Assembly (NCBI GenBank): GCA_032622095.1
Contig: CP136066.1
Coordinates: 191,756,816 to 191,820,815 of the forward strand
Origin: Siphonodentalium dalli
Lineage: Eukaryota > Mollusca > Scaphopoda > Gadilida > Siphonodentaliidae
Direction: 5' to 3'
Length of the DNA: 64,000 nucleotides
Shown: piece by piece, positions 12,597 to 22,440 of the stretch
Position numbering within the stretch: the first letter of the stretch is position 1
Layout of the letters: every line of letters begins with the position of its first letter
Translations under genes and position numbers: made by a program
The notes under the pieces: model-generated
Database searches by the model: none
What the model was told of the DNA's origin: nothing
The model's input: only the letters and a program-made list of their open reading frames with translations

Positions 12597-14595
12597 TGAC
12601 CATGTTTTATGTAATCACGAGATATTGCCGAATGTTCTATATCTTTGCTTGAAAATAAATAGCATCATTTCTGAGGAATTGATATTGAAAACAGTGATGC
12701 TATTTTGTTCATGTAAATTATGAACAATCACGACTGTGACGAAACGCTTAAAGGTGCCATGTCTCTTCGCGAAAACACTTCCAACAACAGCCGAAAGAAT
12801 AACAAGAAAACAAATTCTACTGAACTCGTTGCCAGACGTAATTGCATCGCTGTGTCTGAACACAAGAGAAACGCATACGTTTACAACTAATTAACTTGAA
12901 AGTATCATAAAATAAAATTGCTATCAAAAATGTTACAAAGTCCTAATAATAGTCACAATTCCTGTCCCAGTTTGTAAGAAAAAAAGACAAAACAGCTAGT
13001 TCTCAGTGACATAAGCTAAATGTATGATCCATCTGGCTAAAACGTCTTGTTGTATACCCCACAATCAATACAGAAAGTTTTTGGAAGAGATATGTCAAAT
13101 TTTCGTGCAAATGAAGAGAAATAACGTCAAAAAGAAACAACAACATGGTATGTGCTCAGTAACTGTTTTCATGACAAAATAACTAGTTATGTAATATAAG
13201 GGCCTTATATTGTTTTAGCCAGATGATAGTTGTTTGAACATGATTTTGGGGTTACATGTGGACTATCTGTGTGAATGAAAACTACTCAGTACATATATAG
13301 AGAGAACCGGAGTCACATCGATTAAGATGCGAAGAATCGGAGCCCTCAATAGAGAACCGGAACCTTGACAACATTTGCTTTATATCTTGTTTTCTCAAAA
13401 CATGCGAGTTATAGTTGATTTTTTTGTTAGCATCCTCCAGTGGATGTTTCGGGGCTCCACATTTCCAAAGTTACGACGAATTTCTATGAGTATATATTAG
13501 TTCGGGAAAATGCAGGGGAGATGAAGAATGTTTATTTCCAACCGACAAATACCGAGTAATTTTCAAACAACATTTGAAATTTTGACGATAAACTGATTAT
13601 GGGAAAATAGTACAAACCTTCACTTTTGCAACCATTGCTCCTTTTATGGAATGATGTGAGGAAACGCTTGGCAAACCCGGGAAGTGGCTATCGGGTCTTC
13701 GTTTGAGGGGGTGGTCCACTTTGAAATTTACACTGTATCCATCACTGCCTTGAATCAGACAAAACTCCCATATACGCGAAATTATATTTGTACCCCCTTG
13801 CTTTGGACGTTTCTAACTGTTGCCTCAAAACTGTCCAATTGTTGAAAAATTCCTGTCTGATCCCCCCCCCCCCTCCAGGTTGGAAAATTTCCAGCTGATA
13901 CCAATATTGAATTTCAGACAAATATTTTGACCAAAAGTAAAATTAATATGCTGCTGTTGGTCTAAAAGCTAAATATTCGTAATTATTTACTAGCTGGAAA
14001 TTCAAAAATTGAGAACAATTTCAACCTGTATGTGGTGTAAAATCAGGCATGAAATTTTCAACTGTTGAAAGTTTTTACCAAAGTTGGGGTGGTTAGACAC
14101 CCACAAGCCTCCCGTTGCCACGGCCCTGCCAGGGAACTATATAAAACCCTCATTAAGGATTATGACTTCTCAGTTTTTTTTACCGGAAATACTGGAAAAC
14201 GTCACACAGTTTAATTAAATTTCAATAAGTATTACACTTTCTATTTCTTTGAGAAGTGAATTTTGCAAGACATGGTACCTCTATTTTTAGACACTACACC
14301 TATTGTGCACCCCCCCCCGCCTCTACTAACAAGTTCGGGGACAGGAACCTACGTAACCTATACGTCACAAACGTAATAGCTATACCGTAGCTTCAGACGT
14401 TCAGATAGCTGTTATCTGGGACTCCTTTGCATTGGATCAGCTAGTTATTTGTTGCAGGGGTTATTGTACGTACACGTGAAAGGGATTGTGAATTTTACGA
14501 ACATCTATTAAATGGTTGACGTATGTTTAATGTTCAAAATCAGAGCACAATCGATAACTATTTTCCTTGTAAATTTCAGTTATAAATATGAGTTC
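12597..14595. other. no gene recognised; poly-C tract
   Basis: Mostly unique-looking sequence. C runs occur at about 13862-13873 and 14310. An 82-codon minus frame ending at 12615 has a hydrophobic stretch but no supportable start or domain. No feature can be supported. Confidence 0.35.
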
Positions 14596-15005
14596 TTAAA
14601 GGTACTCAATCCGATCTGACGGTCCCCATACCATCAAGATACAACAACAACATTTCTTCAAAATACGCTTAGTTATCAGAATCGCTTTATTGCAACAAAA
14701 TAATGCTAACCACTGTCAACTATGATATCAAATTTCCCAACACTTGTTATTTAACACGTTTTGTTCAAAAACATATGGCCATATCAACACTAAAGTATCA
14801 CGAAATTTAACCGTATTACCACTTGATTTTAGAGTTATCCATCTTCATCCGCAATTTTGTACGAGACTCCGTTTGACCACGTGTTTTGGGCCACATATTA
14901 TTACACATCTCGAGAAATAACACACTTCAAAAATCGATATACGATCACCCCGAAGCAAAAAAAAAAAGTAATTTAGGAGCGTCTGATCGGATTGAGTACC
15001 TTTAA
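14596..15005. mobile_element. TTAA-type MITE, intact ends
   Basis: TTAA at 14596-14599 and 15002-15005 flank inverted ends 'aggtactcaatccgatc' and 'gatcggattgagtacct'. The 17-bp ends are perfect inverted repeats. The interior is non-coding. A diverged inverted copy lies at 5977-6343. The TTAA duplication suggests mobilisation by a piggyBac-type transposase. The ends differ from those of the MITE at 12220-12596, so a second family is implied. Confidence 0.85.
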
Positions 15006-15165
15006 CAATTACTGATATTCGAATGTATATTGTGAATTTTCAAAGCCCGTGTACCATAGATTATCCAGTCGTACAATCATTTATCTACGATTTAAACAAT
15101 TTTAAAATCAAAATAGCTTTGGGTTAGAGACTTGATGTGGGTCTTACAAAACAAGGATTACGAAA
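15006..15165. other. spacer, no feature
   Basis: Short AT-rich stretch between the MITE and the 65-bp minisatellite. Nothing supportable was seen. Confidence 0.3.
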
Positions 15166-16332
15166 GATGAGATCGGTCAAGGAAGAGGCGACCAGCGATA
15201 TATAAAATAAGTAAAACTCTGGCGGAGAGCGATGATATCAGTCATGGAAGAAGCGAGCAGCTAGATATTAAATGAGTAGAACTATGGCGGAGAGATATGA
15301 GATCAGTCATGGGAGAGGCGAGCAGCTAGATATTAAATGAGTAGAACTATGACGGAGAGAGATGAGATCAGTCATGGGAGAGGCGAGCAGCTAGAGATAA
15401 AATGAGTAGAACTATGGCGGAGAGAGATGAGATCAGTCATGGAAGAAGCGAGCTGCTAGAGATAAAATGAGTAGAACTATGGCGGAGAGAGATGAGATCA
15501 GTCATGGAAGAAGCGAGCAGCTAGAGATAAAATGAGTAGAACTATGGCGGAGAGAGATGAGATCAGTCATGGAAGAAGCGAGCAGCTAGAGATAAAATGA
15601 GTAGAACTATGGCGGAGAGAGATGAGATCAGTCATGGGAGAGGTGAGCAGCTAGAGATAAAATGAGTAGAACTATGGCGGAGAGATATGAGATCAGTCAT
15701 GGAAGAAGCGAGCAGCTAGAGATAAAATGAATAGAACTATGGCGGAGAGAGATGAGATCAGTCATGGGAGAGGCGAGCAGCTAGAGATAAAATGAGTAGA
15801 ACTATGGCGGAGAGATATGAGATCAGTCATGGGAGAAGCGAGCAGCTAGATATTAAATGAATAGAACTATGGCGGAGAGAGATGAGATCAGTCATGGAAG
15901 AAGCGAGCTGCTAGAGATAAAATGAGTAGAACTATGGCGGAGAGATATGAGATCAGTCATGGAAGAAGCGAGCAGCTAGAGATAAAATGAGTAGAACTAT
16001 GGCGGAGAGATATGAGATCAGTCATGGGAGAGGCGAGCAGCTAGAGATAAAATGAGTAGAACTATGGCGGAGAGATATGAGATCAGTCATGGGAGAAGCG
16101 AGCAGCTAGATATTAAATGAATAGAACTATGGCGGAGAGAGATGAGATCAGTCATGGAAGAAGCGAGCTGCTAGAGATAAAATGAGTAGAACTATGGCGG
16201 AGAGATATGAGATCAGTCATGGAAGAAGCGAGCAGCTAGATATAAAATGAGTAGAACTATGGCGGAGAGATATGAGATCAGTCATGGGAGAGGCGAGCAG
16301 CTAGAGATAAAATGAGTAGAACTATGGCGGAG
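15166..16332. repeat. 65-bp minisatellite, about 18 copies
   Basis: The unit in plus orientation is 'gagatcagtcatgggag', then 'aggcgagcagctagag', then 'ataaaatgagtagaa', then 'ctatggcggagagat'. Copies differ at a few recurrent sites (ggag/gaag, gcg/gtg, gagata/gatatta), so the array looks recently expanded. Its last unit (about 16278-16332) is the coding end of the minus-strand exon at 16278-16479. The remaining units would lie in the 3' UTR or just beyond that gene. Confidence 0.97.
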
Positions 16333-16479
16333 GGTCCGGCCATAGTACATCCTCGAGATAGGGTAACACCGGGACATGCAGCGGGCTTCATTTTGCCTAT
16401 CAGTCTATGGGTAACAGTGACCAGTTCTTGGCTGCAATCTGCAGCGAGGCCGTAGCACAGAGCTGCGTCATCATACGAC
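16278..16479 (-). CDS. terminal exon of a small Cys-rich, probably GPI-anchored protein
   Basis: This is a minus-strand exon entered through a 'ctatttcag|g' acceptor at 16480-16481. It completes the glycine codon left split (2+1) by the exon at 17824-17941 and then runs 66 codons to TGA at 16278-16280. The peptide has spaced cysteines (CYGLAADC, AACPGV, RGC). It closes with small residues and a hydrophobic tail, AGPSAIVLLILSLAARLSHD, immediately before the stop, which is the layout of a GPI-attachment signal. The likely product is a surface-anchored extracellular domain. I do not recognise the family; spaced Cys pairs of this kind occur in many invertebrate secreted proteins. The last 18 or so codons are one unit of the 65-bp minisatellite. 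The phase match, acceptor and tail support it; no transcript evidence is available. Confidence 0.65.
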
Positions 16480-16567
16480 CTGAAATAGAAAAAAAACGTT
16501 ACGAAGGATACAACAATCTCTACAACTTATTCGAATGGAGATGTATCTTTTTCTGCATAGAGATGAC

Positions 16568-16836
16568 TTTATCCCTTCCATGACTGGAGCTTCATGAAAT
16601 TTTGCGAAAACCCTGTATGTGCCAATGCACTATCTTATATAATCAAGTCTCCCATAGGGAGCCTAGCATATATAAGAGAACGCATTAGGCCTAACAATAT
16701 TTGCCTTGAACTTATAAGCCAGTGCATTATATTATATGTGGGATGCTCCATACGGGAGACTCGCATATATAAGATAATGCACTGGCACATGATGTGTAAT
16801 TCTGCAACAGCGCAACTCCCGTCATTAAAGGGTTAA
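16568..16836. mobile_element. piggyBac-like MITE in an intron, decayed left end
   Basis: The right end is 'attaaagggttaa', with TTAA at 16833-16836; the left end 'tttatcccttccatgac' is degraded. Two palindromic modules of the 'ccaatgcac..cttatata' and 'tatataagagaacgcatt' kind match those at 12220-12596, with a changed centre ('cccatagggag'). It sits in the intron between the two Cys-rich exons. Confidence 0.7.
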
Positions 16837-17823
16837 CTGACACATGCAAATTACTTTCTTTTTTGGCATCCAGAACACCCCTATACCATACTAAACTGGA
16901 AAGTATTAAACATAGTCAATTTTATTGCAAACACTAAACGTTTTGATTACCGCAATTAACTAGTTAAAGAAGTCTATTATGTTTGGCACCATCAAACACA
17001 ATCGGTGTTGGCATTCACCTCCCACCACCTCACACCACACATCACAATGCTATCCCAGAACCCTTCGCCATACATCATCAACATTCATAACAGCTGTAAA
17101 TCAGTTAATATATATATTTATTTCTAACCTCCATCATATGAAGAGTTATATGGTTGACACTTTGTGAAACTTTAATAGTGTGTGCATCAATGTACACTGG
17201 AGGGGCCGGGGCTCATTAAGTATTAAAACTTGTGCCCCAATCCTCCTTGAATTTATAATACACAGAGTTGTGTTCCTGGTATACTATATTCGGTGTGAAA
17301 TAGCTCATCGATAAAACACATATGTCACAAATCCTTACATTTAAAGTGACACAAGGCATTCGAAGTTGGTTCATACAAATTTACTTTCTTTATATGAAAG
17401 TCTGTAAAACAACTATCATTAAAGGAGTACTGTAGACTAAATTCGGCCATGTATGGGACCATCTCCTTTTATACTCAACAGAATATATGCAACAATGAAT
17501 GAATTTGAGCCATAGATTAGTGCAAAATACACTCGTGTTTTCTATCAACGATGCAGACAACATGGTAATTATAATGAAAACGAATTTATGACTCCATTGT
17601 TATAATATCTCAGTATATTACGATTTGATAACAAAAAAGTTGTATGAATATAGTCAATTTAACACGGAATGCATGGATATCAAAATTAGAGTGAAGAAAG
17701 ATGGCAGCAGAATTTTCAATGCAGCCATTTGCCGGCTCAGTCGTTGATTGGTCGAAAATACCCGATAATAAATATTTGATTGAAGGTTGTGGAAAGGTCC
17801 ATTGTGTGTCGCTTTAAGCTTAC
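16837..17823. other. intron sequence, no other feature
   Basis: This is the remaining part of the inferred 1344-bp intron (17823-16480) on the minus strand. It is AT-rich. The short open frame 16979-17167 is not supported. Confidence 0.4.
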
Positions 17824-17941
17824 CCGCACATCCTAGAGGCGCTGTCATCACCAGCTCGGGACTGATTCTTCATTTGAACACACTGCTCGATGTCGGATTT
17901 CTTCTGTACCAGACACTGAGCGTTGTTCGGATTCAGGAACA
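17824..17941 (-). CDS. internal exon of the small Cys-rich, probably GPI-anchored protein
   Basis: A 118-nt exon on the minus strand lies between 'gtatttcag' (AG at 17943-17942) and a strong 'gg|gtaagc' donor (GT at 17823-17822). It reads through 38 full codons with cysteines at NAQCLVQ, IEQCVQM and SRMCG. Two bases at the 3' end pair in phase with the exon at 16278-16479. The 5' end needs one base from an upstream exon, which I could not find; the Pao element and foldback array lie in that direction. Charged, Cys-spaced sequence of this type suggests an extracellular domain. The ordinary open frame through it extends into intron on both sides, so the splice sites define the real limits. Confidence 0.65.
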
Positions 17942-17945
17942 CTGA

Positions 17946-19122
17946 AATACATGGGTGAATGTCAATGTCACTACCTATAATGCAGCGATGAACAATGCAC
18001 GTGAATGTCAATGTCACTACCTATAATGCAGCGATGAACACTGCATGAGAATGTCAATATCACTACCTATAATGCAGCGATTAACACTGCACGTGCATGT
18101 CAATGTCACTACCTATAATGCAGCGATGAACACTGCATGGTAATGTCAATGTCACTACCTATAATGCAGCGATGAACACTACATGGGAATGTCAATAGCA
18201 CTACCTATAATGCAGCGATTAACACTGCACGTGAATGTCAATGTCACTACCTATAATGCAGCGATTAACACTGCACGTGAATGTCAATGTCACTACCTAT
18301 AATGCAGCGATTAACACTGCACGTGAATGTCAATGTCACTACCTATAATACAGCGATTAACACTGCACGTGAATGTCAATGTCACTACCTATAATGCAGC
18401 GATTAACACTGCATGAGAATGTCAATATCACTACCTATAATGCAGCGATGAACACTGCATGGGAATGTCAATGTCACTACCTATAATGCAGCGATGAACA
18501 CTGCATGGGAATGTCAATATCACTACCTATAATGCAGCGATTAACACTGTACGTGAATGTCAATGTCACTACCTATAATGCAGCGATTAACACTGCACGT
18601 GAATGTCAATGTTGCTACCTATAATGCAGCGATTAACACTGCACGTGAATGTCAATGTCGCTACCTACAATGCAGCGATTAACACTGCACGTGAATGTCA
18701 ATGTCGCTACCTATAATGCAGCGATTAACATTGCACGTGAATGTCAATATCACTACCTACAATGCAGGGATGAACACTGCACGTGAATGTCAATGTCGCT
18801 ACCTACAATGCAGGGATGGACACTGCATGGGAATGTCAATATCACTACCTATAATGCAGCGATGGACACTGCACGTGAATGTCAATATCACTACCTATAA
18901 TGCAGCGATTAACACTGCACGTGAATTTCAATGTCGCTACCTATAATGCAGCGATGAACACTGCATGATAATGTCAATATCACTACCTATAATGCAGCGA
19001 TTAACACTGCACGTGAATGTCAATGTCACTACCTAGAATGCAGGGATGGACACTGCATGGGAATGTCGTTATCACTACCTGAACTGCATGGATGAACATT
19101 GCATGAGAATATTAATGTCACT
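17946..19122. repeat. 46-bp minisatellite, about 25 copies, abutting a splice acceptor
   Basis: The unit in plus orientation is 'gtgaatgtcaatgtcac', then 'tacctataatgcagcg', then 'attaacactgcac'. The period is 46 bp. Variants alternate (gattaac/gatgaac, cacgtg/catggg, gtcact/gtcgct). The array lies in the intron upstream of the exon at 17824-17941 and comes within about 5-15 bp of its 3' splice site. The 83-codon plus frame at 18695-18946 is a repeat artefact. Confidence 0.97.
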
Positions 19123-19545
19123 GTTTTATGGTGCCCATTAGTGATCAGTTATTGTCCTCCGACATACCGTCAATTTCTGGTCCATTTAAACTCATTTTGG
19201 CGAAGTTATTGCCATTTTTAATGTTGGTCACACAAAGCATTGTACATCAACCAACATGGGATCCTGCGCACCTACGATTTTGAATTCGGTCGGACTCATT
19301 TGGTTGGGAGTTATTGCAATTTTTCGACATACATCCTGGGATGCATCTTTGTCTGAACCTGTATTCTGCAATTTTCCAGTAATTTTTTTCAAATCTTGGC
19401 AAGGATATTAATGTCACGGAAATAGAGATATTAAAGACTATGCTATGTGTAGGTAGCCATTTTACTTCACCGTAACCACACACATCCATATGACGTCACA
19501 GTACCAAAATACGTCGCAAACGAGTACACACAAATATCCACGACA
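19123..19545 (-). repeat. possible 3' LTR of the Pao/BEL element
   Basis: Beyond the stop of the Pao C-terminal frame, the minus strand has a C15 run, then 'ggagca', then 'tgtcgtggatatttgtg'. LTRs of this class begin with TG, so the LTR may start at 19545 and extend toward the 46-bp array. The far end and a second LTR cannot be confirmed, because the 5' half of the element is missing. Confidence 0.35.
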
Positions 19546-19590
19546 TGCTCCGGGGGGGGGGGGGGGATAAATTGAGTTCTAGCAACATTT

Positions 19591-20650
19591 CTATAGTTCA
19601 TCATCCGTATCTTCGGAATAATATGTCATTATTCTCTTCTTCGCTGCAGCTGCCGCAACTCGTTCAGTTCGAACACTATTGTTCCTTGAACTCTGCTCGA
19701 CCGAATTCTCGAGATCAGGTGTAATATATTCATCGCAATTAACCTCTAGTGGGTATAACTTTGCGATAGCCCTGTTGGTAATTCCGTATTTTGTTTTCAA
19801 AGTTACAGATCGCACAAGTCCATCCTTCCCAGTCTGAAGTTCTGTTATCAATCCCAATTTCCATTTCAGTCTAGGACAATCGTCATGAATCTGGACGACA
19901 TCACTGACCCGCACGAAACTGTGTCCATTCTTACTCTTATTATAGTGCTCCCGTAAAGATAGAAGCTATTCATTCTTCCATCGATTCCACGTGTGTTGCA
20001 CAATTGAAGTTAATTTATTTGCCCTCCTGATGCAGCTGTCCTCACTAAAATAATCTACATCTTTAATGTCATCTTTCAGTGAAAAAAGGGGTGTAACCAA
20101 ATTCCTTCCACACAATAGTTTTGACGGGGTTATTGGTTCTGGTTTACCAATATCAGAGAAACAAAATGTTAATCGTCTGTCATTAATAGCCGCTTCGACT
20201 TCCATGATGATCGTTGACAGTTCATCCAAACATATCGTTTGTCGACCGATGATCTTCTTCAAAAAAGTCTTCGTAAGACCAATCATTCGTTCCCAGAACC
20301 CACCGTACCACGGAGAACGTTTTGGACTGAACGACCATTCAATGTTATATTTGGTCATTTCATCTTTGATGTTAGGATACGACATCAAATGTTTTATATG
20401 TCTAGCTGCTGCTTCGAATATACTGGCGTTATCAGATATCATCTTGCCTGGAATTCCTCTCCTACTCACAAATCTACGAAAACACATTAAGAACGTCTCT
20501 ACCTTTAGATCAGAAACTAATTCCAGATGAATTGCGCGAGTCGTTGCACATGTAAATAGACACACGTACACTTTATGAGACGCATCACTTACATTGAGAT
20601 GTCCAGTGAAATCAACACCAGTGATCTGAAAATGTTTGCCATCCGTCACT
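19591..20650 (-). pseudogene. Pao/BEL integrase core and C-terminal domain
   Basis: The integrase frame starts just inside the insertion border (TDGKHFQITGVDFTG). It shows the D,D,E catalytic residues in context: GVDFTG (D13), MISDNASIF (D73) and GGFWERMIG (E120), counted from the Met at 20649. The 'RRGIPG' and 'SPWYGGFWER' blocks are diagnostic of Pao integrases. A single in-frame TAG near 19966 separates it from the downstream domain (RVSDVVQIHDD, LKWKLGLI), which continues in the same frame to 19591. That domain is the usual C-terminal module of Pao polyproteins. One nonsense codon apart, this segment is well preserved, so the insertion is moderately recent. Confidence 0.9.
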
Positions 20651-21175
20651 TAGTAGAGTCGCTTATGTACTTCCGTGGGAATTTTTTGAACAAATGTACA
20701 GACTATGATATTATGATAGGGTATCACTTACTTTGTCGGAAAAAGTTTGTTAGACTTCATGGGTCCGCGACTGGCGCGAATTATGACGTCACAAAGATGA
20801 CGTCATTGTCAGTTCAGTTCAGATGTAGGGTTGTCATAAGAACTGACGAATTCTGCGCATATTTCTCAATTGTTGTACATTTTTTTTCAGTAAGGGCAAT
20901 TCATCAATATTAGTTCTCAAAGTACAGTACCCAAAGTCACGAGAAAATGTTATTTCAGTAAAAGATGGCTGCCAAAATGGCACCAGAAATTCAACAATTT
21001 TGCGATTTTCAAGAATATCATGTAGATGCCCTTCCGCTTGGTAGTGACTGCGAATTGTGACAATTCGCTGTTTACTCATTGATTCAGCAATGAAGTACAC
21101 CAATTGTATTGCACAAAACATGTTCGATCTGTCAAAAATCCACTTTATACAACTGAATTAGAGTTTTTGTCAAAA
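20651..21175. mobile_element. 525-bp insertion inside the Pao integrase region
   Basis: The Pao reading is broken between 'LPTDRV' (minus strand, ends near 21178) and 'TDGKHFQ' (starts near 20648). The intervening DNA has no Pao similarity. ACT occurs at both edges (20648-20650 and 21176-21178), consistent with a 3-bp target duplication. No inverted ends were seen. The interior holds 'tgacgtcacaaagatgacgtca', broken here by two close CRE-like TGACGTCA sites. A 95-codon minus frame (21121-20834) has no recognised domain. Confidence 0.6.
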
Positions 21176-21504
21176 ACTCTGTCTGTTGGTAAATGTGGCA
21201 CAATTGGAGGAACGAATGGTCTACCGATAACTTTCCTGCACTTGACACACCCTTTCAGTAGACGTTTCACCAATTGTCGTATTCTCGGATTCCAGAATTG
21301 TTGACGTGTAGATGTTACTGTTTCGGCTACTCCAGAATGAAGTGTGAGATCGTGGTGATAATTCACAATTAGATCAGTCAGTTTGTTATTTGGTGGTAAC
21401 AGAACAGGAAATTTTGTGTCAAAGTTCAATGATGCATTCCCAATACGTCCACGACTGCGCAAAACTCCACTAGAATCCAAACATAACTGCAACTGATGTA
21501 CCAA
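21176..21504 (-). pseudogene. Pao/BEL integrase zinc-binding domain
   Basis: The frame contains the HHCC pattern of retroelement integrases: H51-x4-H56 in YHHDLTLHSG, then C86-x2-C89 in GCVKCRKVIG. The 'RSRGRIGNASL' block upstream and the 'PFVPPIVPHLPTDRV' linker are typical of Pao polyproteins. It is open for about 110 codons. Upstream frames are broken by stops and frameshifts. Confidence 0.9.
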
Positions 21505-22440
21505 TGGTAAAGTCTTCGACCGTTGGTGTTGAATTGAATGAATTACATCTGAATAAACGTCATCTTGGCATCTCTTAACAAGAAATAAATCTGCTTGTTT
21601 GAGTTCTGTTGAAGATAGAGTTTAGTTCTCGCTCATTTGGTTTCGACAAAATATTATCTCTAAACCTCAGAACATATATATGCAGTTACTCTTCTCAATC
21701 GATTCCAGGACGAATATCGGGAAACATCAATAACTGACTCAACTTTATCTTTTGGATCATGCACGCCACTCTTGAAAACCGACATTGTCATCGAATCCGG
21801 GACGTCCCATTCGGATGGCCACTTAGAAGAATCATAGTGTAACCAGGGCGGTCCGTGCCACCATATGCTGGAGTCTAGTTGGTGTCATGAACAACATCGG
21901 CTTAGTATATCTGCAGGATTGTCTGCAGACGAACAGTGACGCCAATCAATAGTATTTGTAATTTTCTTTATCTCTGATACTCTGTTATCAACGAATTAGG
22001 CAATGTTCTCGTAGAATTTATCCAATAAAGAACTATTGTACTATCTGTCCATAACACCGTTTTTATTGTTCTCTTTTTACAATCGATACTACTGATAATA
22101 TGCGATGCAAGACGCGCAGCGATAAGAGCTGCAGTGAGTTCTAATTGTGGAATGGTTATTTCTTTTAACGGTGTAACTCGACTTTTCGCCATCATTATCT
22201 CCGGTATACACTCTTTGTTATATTTGATGTAAGCAACTGTCCCATAAGCTTTATTGTTGGCGTCCGCGAACACGCAATTCTATATCACCATTTTCGTCAT
22301 CACGTACGTTAATCCATCGCTTAATTGTGATGTTTGAAGCCGTTTAAAGCTCTATACGTATATCATGCCATTCCCGAGACAACTCATCAGACACTCTTTC
22401 ATCCCATTCAACGTTCTCTAACCAGAGTTTTTGATCTACA
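21505..22440 (-). pseudogene. Pao/BEL RNase H region, broken
   Basis: On the minus strand, 22273-21968 encodes 'FADANNKAYGTVAYI', 'SRVTPLKEITIPQLEL' and 'LWTDSTIVLYWI', the conserved RNase H blocks of Pao elements. Upstream, 22440-22350 gives 'QKLWLENVEWDERVSDEL', the usual tryptophan-rich lead-in. Downstream toward 21505, pieces of 'DWRHCSSADNPAD' and 'WWHGPPWL' type can be read with frame changes and stops. The coding sequence stops at the foldback element. Confidence 0.85.

Larger units (their letters stand above)
19560..22440 (-). mobile_element. 3' half of a degenerate Pao/BEL LTR retrotransposon
   Basis: Read on the minus strand, domains appear in Pao order: RNase H region (to about 21968), linker, HHCC zinc-binding domain, integrase core, and the C-terminal domain typical of Pao polyproteins. 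It has several stops and frameshifts, a 525-bp insertion at 20651-21175 and an abrupt 5' end at the foldback junction at 22440. Gag, protease and reverse transcriptase are absent from the window. It is non-functional as it stands. Confidence 0.9.

Noticed and set aside
12615-12863. 82-codon minus frame with a hydrophobic segment
   Set aside because: The hydrophobic stretch lies 15 residues in, with no clear signal architecture, domain or splice site.
18695-18946. 83-codon plus-strand frame in the 46-bp minisatellite
   Set aside because: Repeat artefact. The unit length of 46 is not a multiple of 3, so the frame stays open only by lack of stops.
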